Positions 35,698 through 44,617 of a stretch of DNA of 64,000 bases are shown here, in pieces. Source of the stretch: Rhizobium lentis. GTDB lineage: Bacteria; Pseudomonadota; Alphaproteobacteria; Rhizobiales; Rhizobiaceae. The DNA lies in NCBI RefSeq assembly GCF_017352135.1, contig NZ_CP071455.1:62001-126000 (forward strand). Reading direction: 5' to 3'. The position numbers and the translations under genes were made by a program. The stretch's first letter is position 1; each line of letters opens with the position of its first letter. Below the pieces are notes generated by a model. That model had not been told where the DNA came from. It ran no database searches and saw only the letters and a program-made list of their open reading frames with translations.

Positions 35698-36705
35698 ATG
35701 CCGGGTGCCGTTTCGCGTTTTGCCAAAATTGCGGCGATTGCCGTACTGACGAGCGCTACCGTTTTTGCTTCGCTCGGGGATGCCGAGGCTCGCCGCGCCG
35801 GCAGCTCCGGTTTCGGGAGCCGCGGCACGCGGACATTCCAGGCTCCACCCGTCACCCAAACCGCGCCTGCTCCTGCTGCGCCGATCGAACGTTCGATGAC
35901 GCCGCGTCCGCAGACGACGGCGCCAGCCACGGCACAGCAGCCCCTCGGCGCCCAGCGGCCCGGATTCTTCAACGGCTTCGGCCGTTCGATGATCGGGGGC
36001 CTGATCGCCGGCGGCCTCCTCGGCATGCTGCTTGGCCACGGATTCGGCGGAGGCTTCGGCTTCCTCGGCATGCTGCTGCAGATCGCCTTGATCGGCGGCG
36101 CCGTCATGCTCGCCATGCGTTATTTCGCCAACCGCCGCCAGCCATCTTATGGCGTAGGCGGCCAGAGCCGGTCCTACGGCCAGTCTTTCAACATGTCGCC
36201 CGCGAACCATTCTTCGTTCCAGATCCCGGCGATCGGTTCGGGCGCCGGCTACGGCGGGCAGTCGCGCGGCAATCGCCCGAACGACGAAATCGGGCTGGCG
36301 CAGGCTGATCTCGATCAGTTCGAGGAGTTGCTGACGAGCGTGCAGACCGCTTACGGCGCGGAAGACTACGGTACGCTGCGCCGGCTGACGACGCCTGAGG
36401 CGATGTCCTATCTTGCTGAGGAACTCGGCGAAAACGCCACCAATGGCGTGCGCAACCGTGTCTCCGACGTCAAGCTGCTGCAGGGCGATATCGCCGAGGC
36501 CTGGCGCGAGGACGGCCAGGAATATGCAACGCTCGCCATGCGCTACTCTTCGATCGATGCCATGGTCGAACGCGACAGCGGCCGCGTCGTTTCCGGCGAC
36601 GACCGCCGCCCGAGCGAAAGCACCGAGATCTGGACCTTCGTGCGCAAGCCCGGCGCTGACTGGAAGCTCGCCGCAATCCAGGGCACTGGGCAGCGGGCCG
36701 CTTGA
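35698..36705 (+). CDS. Tim44-like domain membrane protein
   Basis: A 335-residue protein. It has an N-terminal signal or anchor (about 5-28, ending AEARR), a proline- and glutamine-rich linker, and a glycine-rich double hydrophobic segment (SMIGGLIAGGLLGMLLGHGF, then LLQIALIGGAVMLAMRYF). A C-terminal Tim44-like domain from about 200 to 330 follows (DLDQFEELLTSVQTAYGAED and TEIWTFVRKPGADWKLAAIQ). AGGAG precedes the ATG at 35698. The bacterial family is widespread in alphaproteobacteria without a firm function; membrane association is expected. Confidence 0.85.
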   Translation: MPGAVSRFAKIAAIAVLTSATVFASLGDAEARRAGSSGFGSRGTRTFQAPPVTQTAPAPAAPIERSMTPRPQTTAPATAQQPLGAQRPGFFNGFGRSMIGGLIAGGLLGMLLGHGFGGGFGFLGMLLQIALIGGAVMLAMRYFANRRQPSYGVGGQSRSYGQSFNMSPANHSSFQIPAIGSGAGYGGQSRGNRPNDEIGLAQADLDQFEELLTSVQTAYGAEDYGTLRRLTTPEAMSYLAEELGENATNGVRNRVSDVKLLQGDIAEAWREDGQEYATLAMRYSSIDAMVERDSGRVVSGDDRRPSESTEIWTFVRKPGADWKLAAIQGTGQRAA

Positions 36706-36760
36706 AGAAAGCCTTGCCTCTTTTGTGCCGCCCAAACTGTCGGTCAGTCTGGGCGGCATT

Positions 36761-37792
36761 TTAATTCACCGCGACCGGTCTGGAGCGCATGCGGGAGACC
36801 GTCTCGCGCTCGGCGCGCTTGCAGCGCATCGGCGGCAGGCCGCGATCCATCAGGTCCATGTCTTCGAGCACCATGTCGCCCATCTTCTTGAAGGCGCCGT
36901 CGAGCGCACCGGCACGGTGCGCCGAGCGGATGAAGCCTTTCAGCTTCCGCACCGGATGGTCCGCCGGCAGCGGCTCTTGCGGATAGACATCGCTTGCTGC
37001 GACGATGTGGCCCGACGAGACAGCTCCCATCAGCGCATCGAAATCGACGACATCGGCGCGGCTGAGCAGGATGAAGGCCGCGCCTTTGCGCATGCTGGCA
37101 AACGCCTCGGCGCCGAGAAAACCCTTGTTTTCGCTAGTGACGGCTGCGACGACGAAGACGAAGTCGCTTTTCGTCAGCACATCCTCCAGGCTTGCGGGCT
37201 CGACGCTGTTTTCTTCGAGGATCGAGCGGGGCAGCCAGGGATCGAAGACCCTGATGCGCGCCCGGAAGCCGGACAGCACCCGGCGCAGCGCCCTGCCGAG
37301 ATCGCCGAAGCCGACGATGCCGATGTCGGAACCAGCGATGAGCCGCGCGCTCGCATTGCCCTCCCCGCCCCAGAGCTCGGTGCCTTCGCGAAAAGCGACA
37401 TCCCCATCGACGATACCGCGCGCCAAGGCCAGCGCGAAGCCTAGACCGATTTCGGCGACCGGCTCGGCGAAGACCTGACCCGTCGTCACGACATGAATGC
37501 CGCGCTCAAAGAGCACGTCATAGGGCATGTTGTTGAGAAGATTGCTCTCGACATTGAGGATCGAGCGCAGAGCCGGCATTTTCGCGAGCGTTTCGGCCGA
37601 AAGCGGCGGCTGGCCGATGATGTAACGCGCCCTGCCGAGAATGTCGTCGCCGAGGGCGGCGATATTTTCGGGATCGGCCTCGACGATTTCGTATTTCGCA
37701 TGCAGTTCGGCGCGTGCCTTGTCGGTGAAGATCAAGTCAAGCGTGCGCGGCTCGGGCGCACTGATCGCCAGCGGCCGGTCGATATTGGTCAT
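36761..37792 (-). CDS. D-2-hydroxyacid dehydrogenase family protein
   Basis: A 343-residue NAD-dependent dehydrogenase. The nucleotide-binding motif is IGIVGFGDLGRALRR, followed by the FDPWLP strand. The catalytic set is suggested by LLSRADVVD (Arg), DVYPQEPLPADHP (acidic residue) and IRSAHRAGAL (His), though this last block differs from the usual PHxGG. The ATG at 37792 lies six bases after GGAGGAG; a longer open frame upstream is not supported. It stands alone on the minus strand, converging with the Tim44-like gene. Confidence 0.87.
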   Translation of the reverse strand: MTNIDRPLAISAPEPRTLDLIFTDKARAELHAKYEIVEADPENIAALGDDILGRARYIIGQPPLSAETLAKMPALRSILNVESNLLNNMPYDVLFERGIHVVTTGQVFAEPVAEIGLGFALALARGIVDGDVAFREGTELWGGEGNASARLIAGSDIGIVGFGDLGRALRRVLSGFRARIRVFDPWLPRSILEENSVEPASLEDVLTKSDFVFVVAAVTSENKGFLGAEAFASMRKGAAFILLSRADVVDFDALMGAVSSGHIVAASDVYPQEPLPADHPVRKLKGFIRSAHRAGALDGAFKKMGDMVLEDMDLMDRGLPPMRCKRAERETVSRMRSRPVAVN

Positions 37793-38074
37793 GAGCATCT
37801 CCTCCATCGCGGCGGCTTGCGCCGCCTCGGCTCTTCGATTGATAGCTTCTGTGCGAGAAGCTTTCCAGCTCATGAGCCTTCGATGCCTCACATGAGGTGG
37901 CGGCGCTGTCGAAAGCGGCATTTGCCTATCAGATAAGCAATTGAATCGCCTTGGTATTTCTGAGGGTTTTCGTTGACGGCGCAAACTCATTGAACTAGCT
38001 TGAGCGCGCGTCTTTGAACCATGCCTGATGGTGGCAGCCGCCGCGTATTGGAAAACGAACGAGGGGATCGAGCA

Positions 38075-38674
38075 ATGAAATCAGCACTCAAGAGCGGTCT
38101 GCTCGCTTTGGCCGCCATAGCGCTGCCGGCGGTTGCCTCTGCCCATCCCGCGGTCGGCGAAGCGGCGGGTTTCAGCCATGGCTTTGTCCATCCGATGTCC
38201 GGCCTCGATCATGTCCTCGCCATGGTGATGGTCGGCGTTTTCGCCTTTCAGCTCGGCGGCCGCGCCGCATGGCTCATGCCGACGACCTTCGTTTTGGTTA
38301 TGGCGCTCGGCGGTGTCCTTGGCGTTGCCGGCATCAATGTTCCCTTCGTTGAAACCGGTATCGCGCTTTCCGTTGTCGTGCTCGGCGCCGTTGTGGCGCT
38401 CAATGTCAAAGCGCCGCTCGCCGCATCGCTCGGAGTCGTCGGGCTCTTCGCCGTCTTTCACGGTCACGCGCACGGGAGCGAAATGCCGGAGAATGCGACG
38501 GGCGCCGCCTATGCTGCCGGTTTCATGATCGCCACCGCATTGCTGCACGTCGCCGGCCTAGGCCTTGGCTACCTCGTGGGTCGCGCCGGAGAACGGCAGG
38601 GTGCCTTCGTGACCCGTGCCGCCGGCGGCATTGCCGCAATATCAGGCATCGGCATCCTGGCCGGCATGATCTAG
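38075..38674 (+). CDS. HupE/UreJ family membrane protein
   Basis: A 199-residue integral membrane protein with a cleavable signal (1-23, ends ASA-HP) and six to seven hydrophobic segments. The family signature HPMSGLDHVLAM near 39-50 and the FHGHAHG block carry conserved histidines thought to bind nickel. HupE proteins move nickel for hydrogenase and UreJ for urease. Neither enzyme is encoded in the window, so this is a stand-alone metal permease candidate. A strong terminator follows 55 bases after its stop. Confidence 0.9.
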   Translation: MKSALKSGLLALAAIALPAVASAHPAVGEAAGFSHGFVHPMSGLDHVLAMVMVGVFAFQLGGRAAWLMPTTFVLVMALGGVLGVAGINVPFVETGIALSVVVLGAVVALNVKAPLAASLGVVGLFAVFHGHAHGSEMPENATGAAYAAGFMIATALLHVAGLGLGYLVGRAGERQGAFVTRAAGGIAAISGIGILAGMI

Positions 38675-38729
38675 GCCTGGTAGCTTTCCGGCCGCCTTCG
38701 GCATCACGTATACCTTACAGTCCGATCGG

Positions 38730-38760
38730 AACGCCCGGCACGCCATTGCCGGGCGTTTTT
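38730..38760 (+). terminator. Rho-independent terminator after HupE/UreJ gene
   Basis: The stem AACGCCCGGC / GCCGGGCGTT (10 bp) has an eight-base loop and is followed directly by a run of T to 38760. It separates the HupE/UreJ gene from the cyd regulon. Confidence 0.9.
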
Positions 38761-38787
38761 GCATCATGGCCGCAAAGTGACGCAGAC

Positions 38788-38801
38788 TTGACTCAAATCA
38801 A
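38788..38801 (+). promoter_or_regulatory. FixK/FNR-type anaerobox
   Basis: TTGACTCAAATCAA is an exact match to TTGA-N6-TCAA, the FNR/FixK consensus known in rhizobia. It lies 167 bases upstream of the GbsR/MarR-like gene that heads the cydDCABX cluster, so the bd oxidase is probably induced under low oxygen (inference). Confidence 0.75.
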
Positions 38802-38912
38802 ATCCGGCCATGCGTTGTCGAGCTATATTTGACACGTGTTCAACGGACGGACATCCAAATTGACGCAGGCTGCCTTGCCTGTTGGCGGCGAGGTGCGAAA
38901 GTCACTATAGTA

Positions 38913-38932
38913 ATTTCAGAAATTTCTGAAAT
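38913..38932. promoter_or_regulatory. Perfect 20-bp palindrome, probable autoregulatory operator
   Basis: ATTTCAGAAATTTCTGAAAT is fully symmetric and ends 22 bases before the start codon of the GbsR/MarR-type gene. Winged-helix dimers of this family bind such palindromes, so it is a good candidate operator for that regulator acting on its own cyd operon. Confidence 0.7.
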
Positions 38933-38954
38933 CACAGACGCAACGGAAATTACA

Positions 38955-39533
38955 ATGAACCTTCCGCCTCTCGTCCAGTCCTTCGTTCTTCACTTCGGCG
39001 AAATGGGCTCGCGCTGGGGGATCAACCGCACGGTCGGCCAGATCTATGCCCTGCTCTTCGTCTCGCCCGCGCCGCTTTGCGCGGAGGAGATCGCCGATTC
39101 CCTCAGCGTCTCGCGGTCCAACGTGTCGATGAGCCTGCGCGAACTGCAGGCCTGGAACCTCGTCCTTCTCAAACACAAGCCTGATGATCGCCGCGATTTC
39201 TTCACCACGCCGGACGATGTCTGGCAGATATTGAGGACGCTCGCCGAGGAGCGAAAGAAGCGGGAAGTCGACCCGACGCTGTCGGTTCTGCGCGAAATCC
39301 TGATGCAGCGCCCCGCAAGCGAAACCGAGCGCTATGCGCAGGAGCGCATGGGCGAGATGCATACGCTGATTGAACAGCTGACGCATTGGTATGAAGACGT
39401 AAAGCAACTTGAAACGGAAAGGCTCGCGACGCTACTCTCGCTTGGCGCGAAAGTGACAAAGCTTCTGGAGGCCAAGGACCGGGTCATCTCGCTCGGCCGC
39501 GGCCGCCGGCCGAATCCTGCGAACAAGAGTTAG
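38955..39533 (+). CDS. GbsR/MarR family winged-helix regulator of the cyd operon
   Basis: A 192-residue DNA-binding protein. The winged-helix part at about 10-100 is visible as WGINRTVGQIYALLFVSPAP, then AEEIADSLSVSRSNVSMSLR with the recognition helix, and a wing DDRRDFFTT. The C-terminal region (about 100-190) is helical and likely dimerises. The ATG at 38955 is used because the upstream frame runs through the operator palindrome. The gene ends four bases before cydD, so it is the first gene of the cyd operon and probably its repressor; the signal is unknown. Confidence 0.87.
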   Translation: MNLPPLVQSFVLHFGEMGSRWGINRTVGQIYALLFVSPAPLCAEEIADSLSVSRSNVSMSLRELQAWNLVLLKHKPDDRRDFFTTPDDVWQILRTLAEERKKREVDPTLSVLREILMQRPASETERYAQERMGEMHTLIEQLTHWYEDVKQLETERLATLLSLGAKVTKLLEAKDRVISLGRGRRPNPANKS

Positions 39534-39537
39534 CGCC

Positions 39538-41268
39538 ATGGGCACTGCTTTCTCCGACGCGACAATCGAAGCGAGGGCCCGGCCGCGGGATGAAGAGGTT
39601 CCCTCGCCACGCGCCGACGCGGCGAAAGGCCGGCTGCGTAATGCGGCGATGCTGCAGGCGCTGGCCGCCGCCATCTGGATTCCGCAGGCCGGATTGCTGG
39701 CCGCCTCGGTCGGCCGTATCGCCGATGGCGGCGGATTTCATGACGTTTTGTGGCCGGCCTTCGGCATCCTCGTCCTTGGATTGGTGAGAAGCTGTCTCGA
39801 CGCGACTGGCGGGCGCCTGGCCTTTCGCGCCGCCCGCACGCAGCTCAGCCGCAAGCGTCAGGCCGCCGCCGCTGCCCTTTCCCTGTTGTCGCCGGTCGAC
39901 CGCGGCCGGCCGGCATCTGGCAAAGCCGCGAGCGTCATCGGCGAACAGGCCGAACTCATCGTGCCTTATCTCTCGCGTTTCCGGCCGGCGCGGATGAAGG
40001 CGAGCCTTGTGCCGCTCGTCATCCTCGCCTTTATCCTACCGGTCTCCTGGGTTGCCGCGCTGGTCCTGCTGTTGGCCGCGCCGTTGATCCCGCTCTTCAT
40101 GGCGCTGATCGGCTGGCGCGCCCAGGCGGCAAGCGAAAGACAGCTCGTCGCGACCGGCGGTCTCAACGGCTTTCTGCTCGATCGCCTGCGCGGATTGACG
40201 ACGATCCGCGCGCTCGACGCGGTCGATGCGACCGCTCTCAAGCTGCGTTCGGAGGCGGAGTTGCTTCGCGCGCGCACTATGGCAGTGCTGAAGATCGCTT
40301 TTCTGTCCTCGGCCGTGCTCGAGCTTTTCGCGGCGCTCGGCGTGGCGATGATTGCCGTCTATGTCGGCTTCAGTCTGCTCGGCGAAATTCGCTTCGGCAC
40401 CTGGGTAGGCAGGCTCGACCTGACCGAGGGGTTGTTCATCCTGCTGCTCGCCCCCGCCTTCTTCGAGCCGCTGCGTGAACTCTCAGCGGTCTGGCACGAC
40501 CGGGCCGCCGGCGAAGCGGCGCTGAAAGCGCTGGACGCCCTTGCCGGCGTCAGCTTGCCTATCCGAGGATCGGCCGAACCGGCGGCTGTAGTTGGCACCG
40601 AGGCGCCGGACGTCCATCTCGAAAATCTCGCCTTTCGCTATGGTGCCGACGAACCGCTGATCCTAGACGGCTTCAATCTCGATGTCACTGCTGGCGAACA
40701 TCTGGCGCTGCTCGGTGCCAGCGGTTCCGGCAAGTCGACGCTTCTTTCGCTGATTGCAGGCCTGGCGCCCTCTGCCGATGGCCGCATCATGATTGGCGGC
40801 GTCGACCTTACCGACGAAACTGCCGCGAACCTTCGGGGCGGCATGGCTTGGATCGGCCAGAAACCGCATATCTTTGCCGGTACCATCGCCGGCAATATTG
40901 CGCTCGGCAGGCCGGGCACCTCACGCGGCGATGTGGCGGATGCTCTTGCCGCCGCCGGCCTTGAAAAGGCGGCTGATGCCTATGGAAGCCGGCCGCTTGG
41001 TGAGAACGGAATCGGACTTTCCGGCGGCGAGGCGCTGCGGCTTGCAATCGCGCGCGCGGCCTGCAACCCGCATCTGAAGATCATCCTGGCCGATGAGCCG
41101 ACCGCCCATCTCGACGCCGCCACCGCGGCTGATGTAACCGAGAGCCTGCTTGCGCTCGCGCAGGGTCGTACCCTCATCGTCGCGACACACGATCCGCTCC
41201 TGGCCGCCCGCATGCATCGCGCCATCCGCATCGACGCCGATCTTGCCATGAGGGAGGCCGCCGAATGA
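39538..41268 (+). CDS. cydD: Thiol reductant ABC exporter subunit CydD
   Basis: A 576-residue half-transporter: six membrane helices in the first 330 residues and a C-terminal ATPase. Walker A GASGSGKST is at 393-401, signature LSGGE at 494-498, Walker B IILADEPT at 515-522. With CydC it exports cysteine or glutathione to the periplasm, needed for assembly of cytochrome bd. It overlaps cydC by four bases and stands upstream of cydAB, the usual cydDCAB order of alphaproteobacteria. Confidence 0.95.
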   Translation: MGTAFSDATIEARARPRDEEVPSPRADAAKGRLRNAAMLQALAAAIWIPQAGLLAASVGRIADGGGFHDVLWPAFGILVLGLVRSCLDATGGRLAFRAARTQLSRKRQAAAAALSLLSPVDRGRPASGKAASVIGEQAELIVPYLSRFRPARMKASLVPLVILAFILPVSWVAALVLLLAAPLIPLFMALIGWRAQAASERQLVATGGLNGFLLDRLRGLTTIRALDAVDATALKLRSEAELLRARTMAVLKIAFLSSAVLELFAALGVAMIAVYVGFSLLGEIRFGTWVGRLDLTEGLFILLLAPAFFEPLRELSAVWHDRAAGEAALKALDALAGVSLPIRGSAEPAAVVGTEAPDVHLENLAFRYGADEPLILDGFNLDVTAGEHLALLGASGSGKSTLLSLIAGLAPSADGRIMIGGVDLTDETAANLRGGMAWIGQKPHIFAGTIAGNIALGRPGTSRGDVADALAAAGLEKAADAYGSRPLGENGIGLSGGEALRLAIARAACNPHLKIILADEPTAHLDAATAADVTESLLALAQGRTLIVATHDPLLAARMHRAIRIDADLAMREAAE

Positions 41269-42956
41269 GTTTCTTTGCTGCAGATATCAGGCCCATCCTG
41301 CGTCTCTTCCTCGGGGAGCGCCGGCGTGCGCTGTTACTCGGCGCTATGCTTTCCGCAGCGACGGTGACGGCCGGCATTGCGCTGCTCGGCCTCTCCGGCT
41401 GGTTCATCACCGCCACTTCGCTTGCCGGTCTTTCCGCCGCTGCGGCTCTGACTTTCGACGTTTTTGCGCCGGCGGCCGGCATCCGTCTGCTGGCCATCAT
41501 CAGGACCGCGGCACGCTACGGTGAAAGGCTCGCGACCCATGACGCGACGCTCGGTGTGCTCGCCGCACTTCGCGAGAGGCTATTTCGCGGCTTTGCCGAA
41601 CCGCGTGCCGCCTGCGTTCTCCTGCACCGCCCCGCGCGGCTGCTCTTCCGGCTGACGGCCGACATCGATGCGCTCGATTCCCTCTATCTCCGCATTCTCG
41701 TGCCGGCTGCTGTCGCGATCGGCGCGGCCCTGGCTGCAAGCGTGGTACTGGGGCTGATGCACCCCCTGTTCGGCCTGTGTTTCGGCCTTTTTCTCGCCGG
41801 CGCCGGCCTCGGCCTGCCTTTGATCGCCGGCCGCGCGGCGCGCAGACATGCTGGGCGGCGCGCCCATGGCATCGAGGCGCTGCGCTCACGGACGATCGAT
41901 CTCGTCGCCGGCCAGACCGACCTGTTGATGGCCGGTCGGCTTGCGGCGCAGAGGGGTGCGATTGCTGCGGCCGACAGCTATGCCGTTCGCGCCGATGATC
42001 GGCTGAACCGCATCGAAACCGGCCTGACCTTCAGCTTCGGCATCGTCTCAACACTCTTGCTGACGGGATCGCTGCTTGCCGTCGCGGCCCTTGCGGAAAC
42101 GAAGACGATTACCGCACCTGTCGCAGCCCTCGGCCTGCTCGTCGCCTTCGCGGCGGTCGAACCCTTCGCCGCGTTGCGCCGCGGCGCCCTGGAACTCGGA
42201 CGGACGATGCTTGCCGCAAAGCGGATCGCGCCCCGAATTGCCGTCGCCGATGTAACCGAACCGTTGGCGACGCCGCTGCCGGGATATGCCTTTTCTGTGG
42301 CCGACGTGGCCGCCTTTCATGAAAATTCCGCCGTGCCGGTGCTCCAAGGCATCGATCTTGTGCTCAAGCAGGGCGATCGCCTCGCCGTCATCGGCAGCAG
42401 CGGCGCCGGCAAGTCGAGCCTGCTCGCTCTGCTTTCCCACGAGTTGCCGGCAAGGACAGGTTACGTCGCTGCGATGACGGCGACCCTGCTGACTCAGCGG
42501 ACGGAACTCTTCGAGGATAGCCTGCGCGGCAACCTCGTCCTTGCAAATCCGGATGCCACAGAGGCCAGCCTTCGCGAAGCGCTGGCCGCGGCCGGCCTGC
42601 TTGCCGATGTCGAGGCCATGCCGCGCGGGCTCGATACGCCGCTCGGCGAAGGCGGCCTCGGCCTTTCCGGCGGGCAGTCGCGCCGGCTCGCGCTTGCCCG
42701 CCTCTTCCTGCGCGACACGCCGCTCTGGTTGCTCGACGAGCCGACCGAAGGCCTCGATGGCCCGACCGCCCGTGATGTGCTCCAGCGTCTTTCGGCGAAG
42801 GCGGCGGGCCGCTCGCTGGTGATCGCAACGCATATCCGCCGCGAGGCTGCGATCGCAGACCGCATCGCCATCATCGAAAGCGGACGTATTTCAGAAGTTT
42901 CGTGCCGCGGAGAGGCGGCGTTCGAAAGGGCGCTCGGCCGGCTGCGGCCGGATTGA
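41265..42956 (+). CDS. cydC: Thiol reductant ABC exporter subunit CydC
   Basis: A 563-residue partner of CydD. The N-terminal membrane domain has the conserved LLGLSGWFITATSLAGLS block near 40-57 and IRLLAIIRTAARYGERLATHD near 73-93. Walker A in the ATPase is GSSGAGKSS (377-385), signature LSGGQSRR, Walker B LWLLDEPTEGLD. The ATPase spacing after Walker A is somewhat shorter than in E. coli CydC. cydA follows after 74 bases. Confidence 0.95.
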   Translation: MSFFAADIRPILRLFLGERRRALLLGAMLSAATVTAGIALLGLSGWFITATSLAGLSAAAALTFDVFAPAAGIRLLAIIRTAARYGERLATHDATLGVLAALRERLFRGFAEPRAACVLLHRPARLLFRLTADIDALDSLYLRILVPAAVAIGAALAASVVLGLMHPLFGLCFGLFLAGAGLGLPLIAGRAARRHAGRRAHGIEALRSRTIDLVAGQTDLLMAGRLAAQRGAIAAADSYAVRADDRLNRIETGLTFSFGIVSTLLLTGSLLAVAALAETKTITAPVAALGLLVAFAAVEPFAALRRGALELGRTMLAAKRIAPRIAVADVTEPLATPLPGYAFSVADVAAFHENSAVPVLQGIDLVLKQGDRLAVIGSSGAGKSSLLALLSHELPARTGYVAAMTATLLTQRTELFEDSLRGNLVLANPDATEASLREALAAAGLLADVEAMPRGLDTPLGEGGLGLSGGQSRRLALARLFLRDTPLWLLDEPTEGLDGPTARDVLQRLSAKAAGRSLVIATHIRREAAIADRIAIIESGRISEVSCRGEAAFERALGRLRPD

Positions 42957-43030
42957 GCGAGACCACATGCCTTCGACGCCGGCCGGCGCTGAGGAACGCT
43001 TGTATCCCGTGGGACCGTGGGAGAAAGACA

Positions 43031-44611
43031 ATGGAACTAGATATCGTGGCGCTATCGCGCTTCCAATTCGCGCTGACGGCGCTTTACCACTTCCTGTTCG
43101 TGCCGCTGACGCTCGGTCTGTCCGTGCTCTTGGCGATCATGGAAACCGTCTATGTCATGACCGGCCGCCAGATCTGGCGGCAGATGACGAAATTCTGGGG
43201 GACACTGTTCGGCATCAATTTCGTGCTGGGCGTGGCCACAGGCATCGTCATGGAATTCCAGTTCGGCATGAACTGGAGCTATTACAGCTATTATGTCGGC
43301 GACATCTTCGGCGCGCCGCTGGCGATCGAAGGCCTGATGGCCTTCTTCCTCGAGGCGACCTTTGTCGGCCTGTTCTTCTTCGGCTGGGACAAGCTGTCGA
43401 AAGTCGGCCATCTCGTCGCCACCTGGGCGGTGGCGCTCGGCTCGAATTTTTCCGCACTCTGGATCCTCATCGCCAATGGCTGGATGCAGAACCCGGTGGG
43501 ATCGGCGCTCAATCCACAGACGATGCGCATGGAGATCACGAGCTTCTTCGACGTCGTCTTCAACCCGGTCGCCCAGGCGAAATTCGTCCATACCGTGTCG
43601 GCGGGTTATGTCTGCGCCTCGATCTTCGTGCTCGGCGTCTCGGCCTGGTATGTGCTGAAGGGCCGGCATATCGAGCTTGCCAAACGTTCGATGGCGGTGG
43701 CCGCCTCCTTCGGCCTCGCCTCGGCGCTCTCGGTCGTCGTGCTCGGCGACGAGAGCGGTTATCTTGCGACTGAAAACCAGAAGATGAAACTTGCCGCCAT
43801 CGAAGGCATGTGGAAGACGGAGCCGGCTCCGGCCGCCTTCACGGCCTTCGGCTTCCCGGATCAGGAAGCGCGCGAGACGCACTTTGCCGTGCATATCCCA
43901 TGGGTTATGGGCTTGATCGGCACACGGTCGCTGACCACCGAAATCCCCGGCATCGATAAGCTTGAACAGCAGGCCGAAGCGCGCATCCGCGACGGCATCA
44001 AGGCTTACGACGCGCTGATGCAGATCCGCGCTGCACCCGCACAGGATCAGGTGGCGCAGGAAGTCCGCACTTCCTTCGAGGATCTCGGCCACGATCTCGG
44101 CTATGCGCTGCTTCTGAAGCGCTATGTCGACGATCCCCGCCTGGCGACCGACGCGCAGATCGCCCAGGCGGCGCGCGATACGATCCCGCATGTGCCGACG
44201 CTCTTCTGGTCCTTCCGCATCATGGTCGGCCTCGGCATCTTCTTCATACTCCTGACGGCGACCTTCTTCTGGCTGTCGGCGCGGCGTCGTCTCGATAAAT
44301 ACCCGCAGCTTCTGAGAATTGCCGTGCTGGCGATCCCACTCCCCTGGATCGCCATCGAACTCGGCTGGGTCGTTGCCGAATTCGGCCGCCAGCCCTGGGT
44401 GATCGAAGGCGTGCTGCCGACGGCCGCCGCAGTCTCCAGCCTCGGCGCCGGCACCGTGCTTTTGACGATCATCGGATTTGCCGCGCTCTACACAGTGCTG
44501 ATCGTCATCGAGATGAGCCTGATGATCAAGGCGATCCGCCAGGGACCGGAGCCGGACGACGAGCCGGAAGCCGTCCTGATTTCCGAAACCCTCGTCCCGG
44601 CCGCGGAGTGA
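43031..44611 (+). CDS. cydA: Cytochrome bd ubiquinol oxidase subunit I, CydA
   Basis: A 526-residue integral membrane oxidase subunit. Heme ligands can be placed: His20 (E. coli His19), His187 (His186) and Met398 (Met393). The proton-path acidic residues Glu100 and Glu108 in AIEGLMAFFLEAT are present. The quinol-binding Q-loop around 250-330 is present, in a length that looks like the short-Q-loop type. The ATG at 43031 is used, as the protein begins MELDIVALSRFQFALTALYH like its relatives. It oxidises ubiquinol and reduces oxygen with high affinity. Confidence 0.96.
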   Translation: MELDIVALSRFQFALTALYHFLFVPLTLGLSVLLAIMETVYVMTGRQIWRQMTKFWGTLFGINFVLGVATGIVMEFQFGMNWSYYSYYVGDIFGAPLAIEGLMAFFLEATFVGLFFFGWDKLSKVGHLVATWAVALGSNFSALWILIANGWMQNPVGSALNPQTMRMEITSFFDVVFNPVAQAKFVHTVSAGYVCASIFVLGVSAWYVLKGRHIELAKRSMAVAASFGLASALSVVVLGDESGYLATENQKMKLAAIEGMWKTEPAPAAFTAFGFPDQEARETHFAVHIPWVMGLIGTRSLTTEIPGIDKLEQQAEARIRDGIKAYDALMQIRAAPAQDQVAQEVRTSFEDLGHDLGYALLLKRYVDDPRLATDAQIAQAARDTIPHVPTLFWSFRIMVGLGIFFILLTATFFWLSARRRLDKYPQLLRIAVLAIPLPWIAIELGWVVAEFGRQPWVIEGVLPTAAAVSSLGAGTVLLTIIGFAALYTVLIVIEMSLMIKAIRQGPEPDDEPEAVLISETLVPAAE

Positions 44612-44617
44612 CCTGCT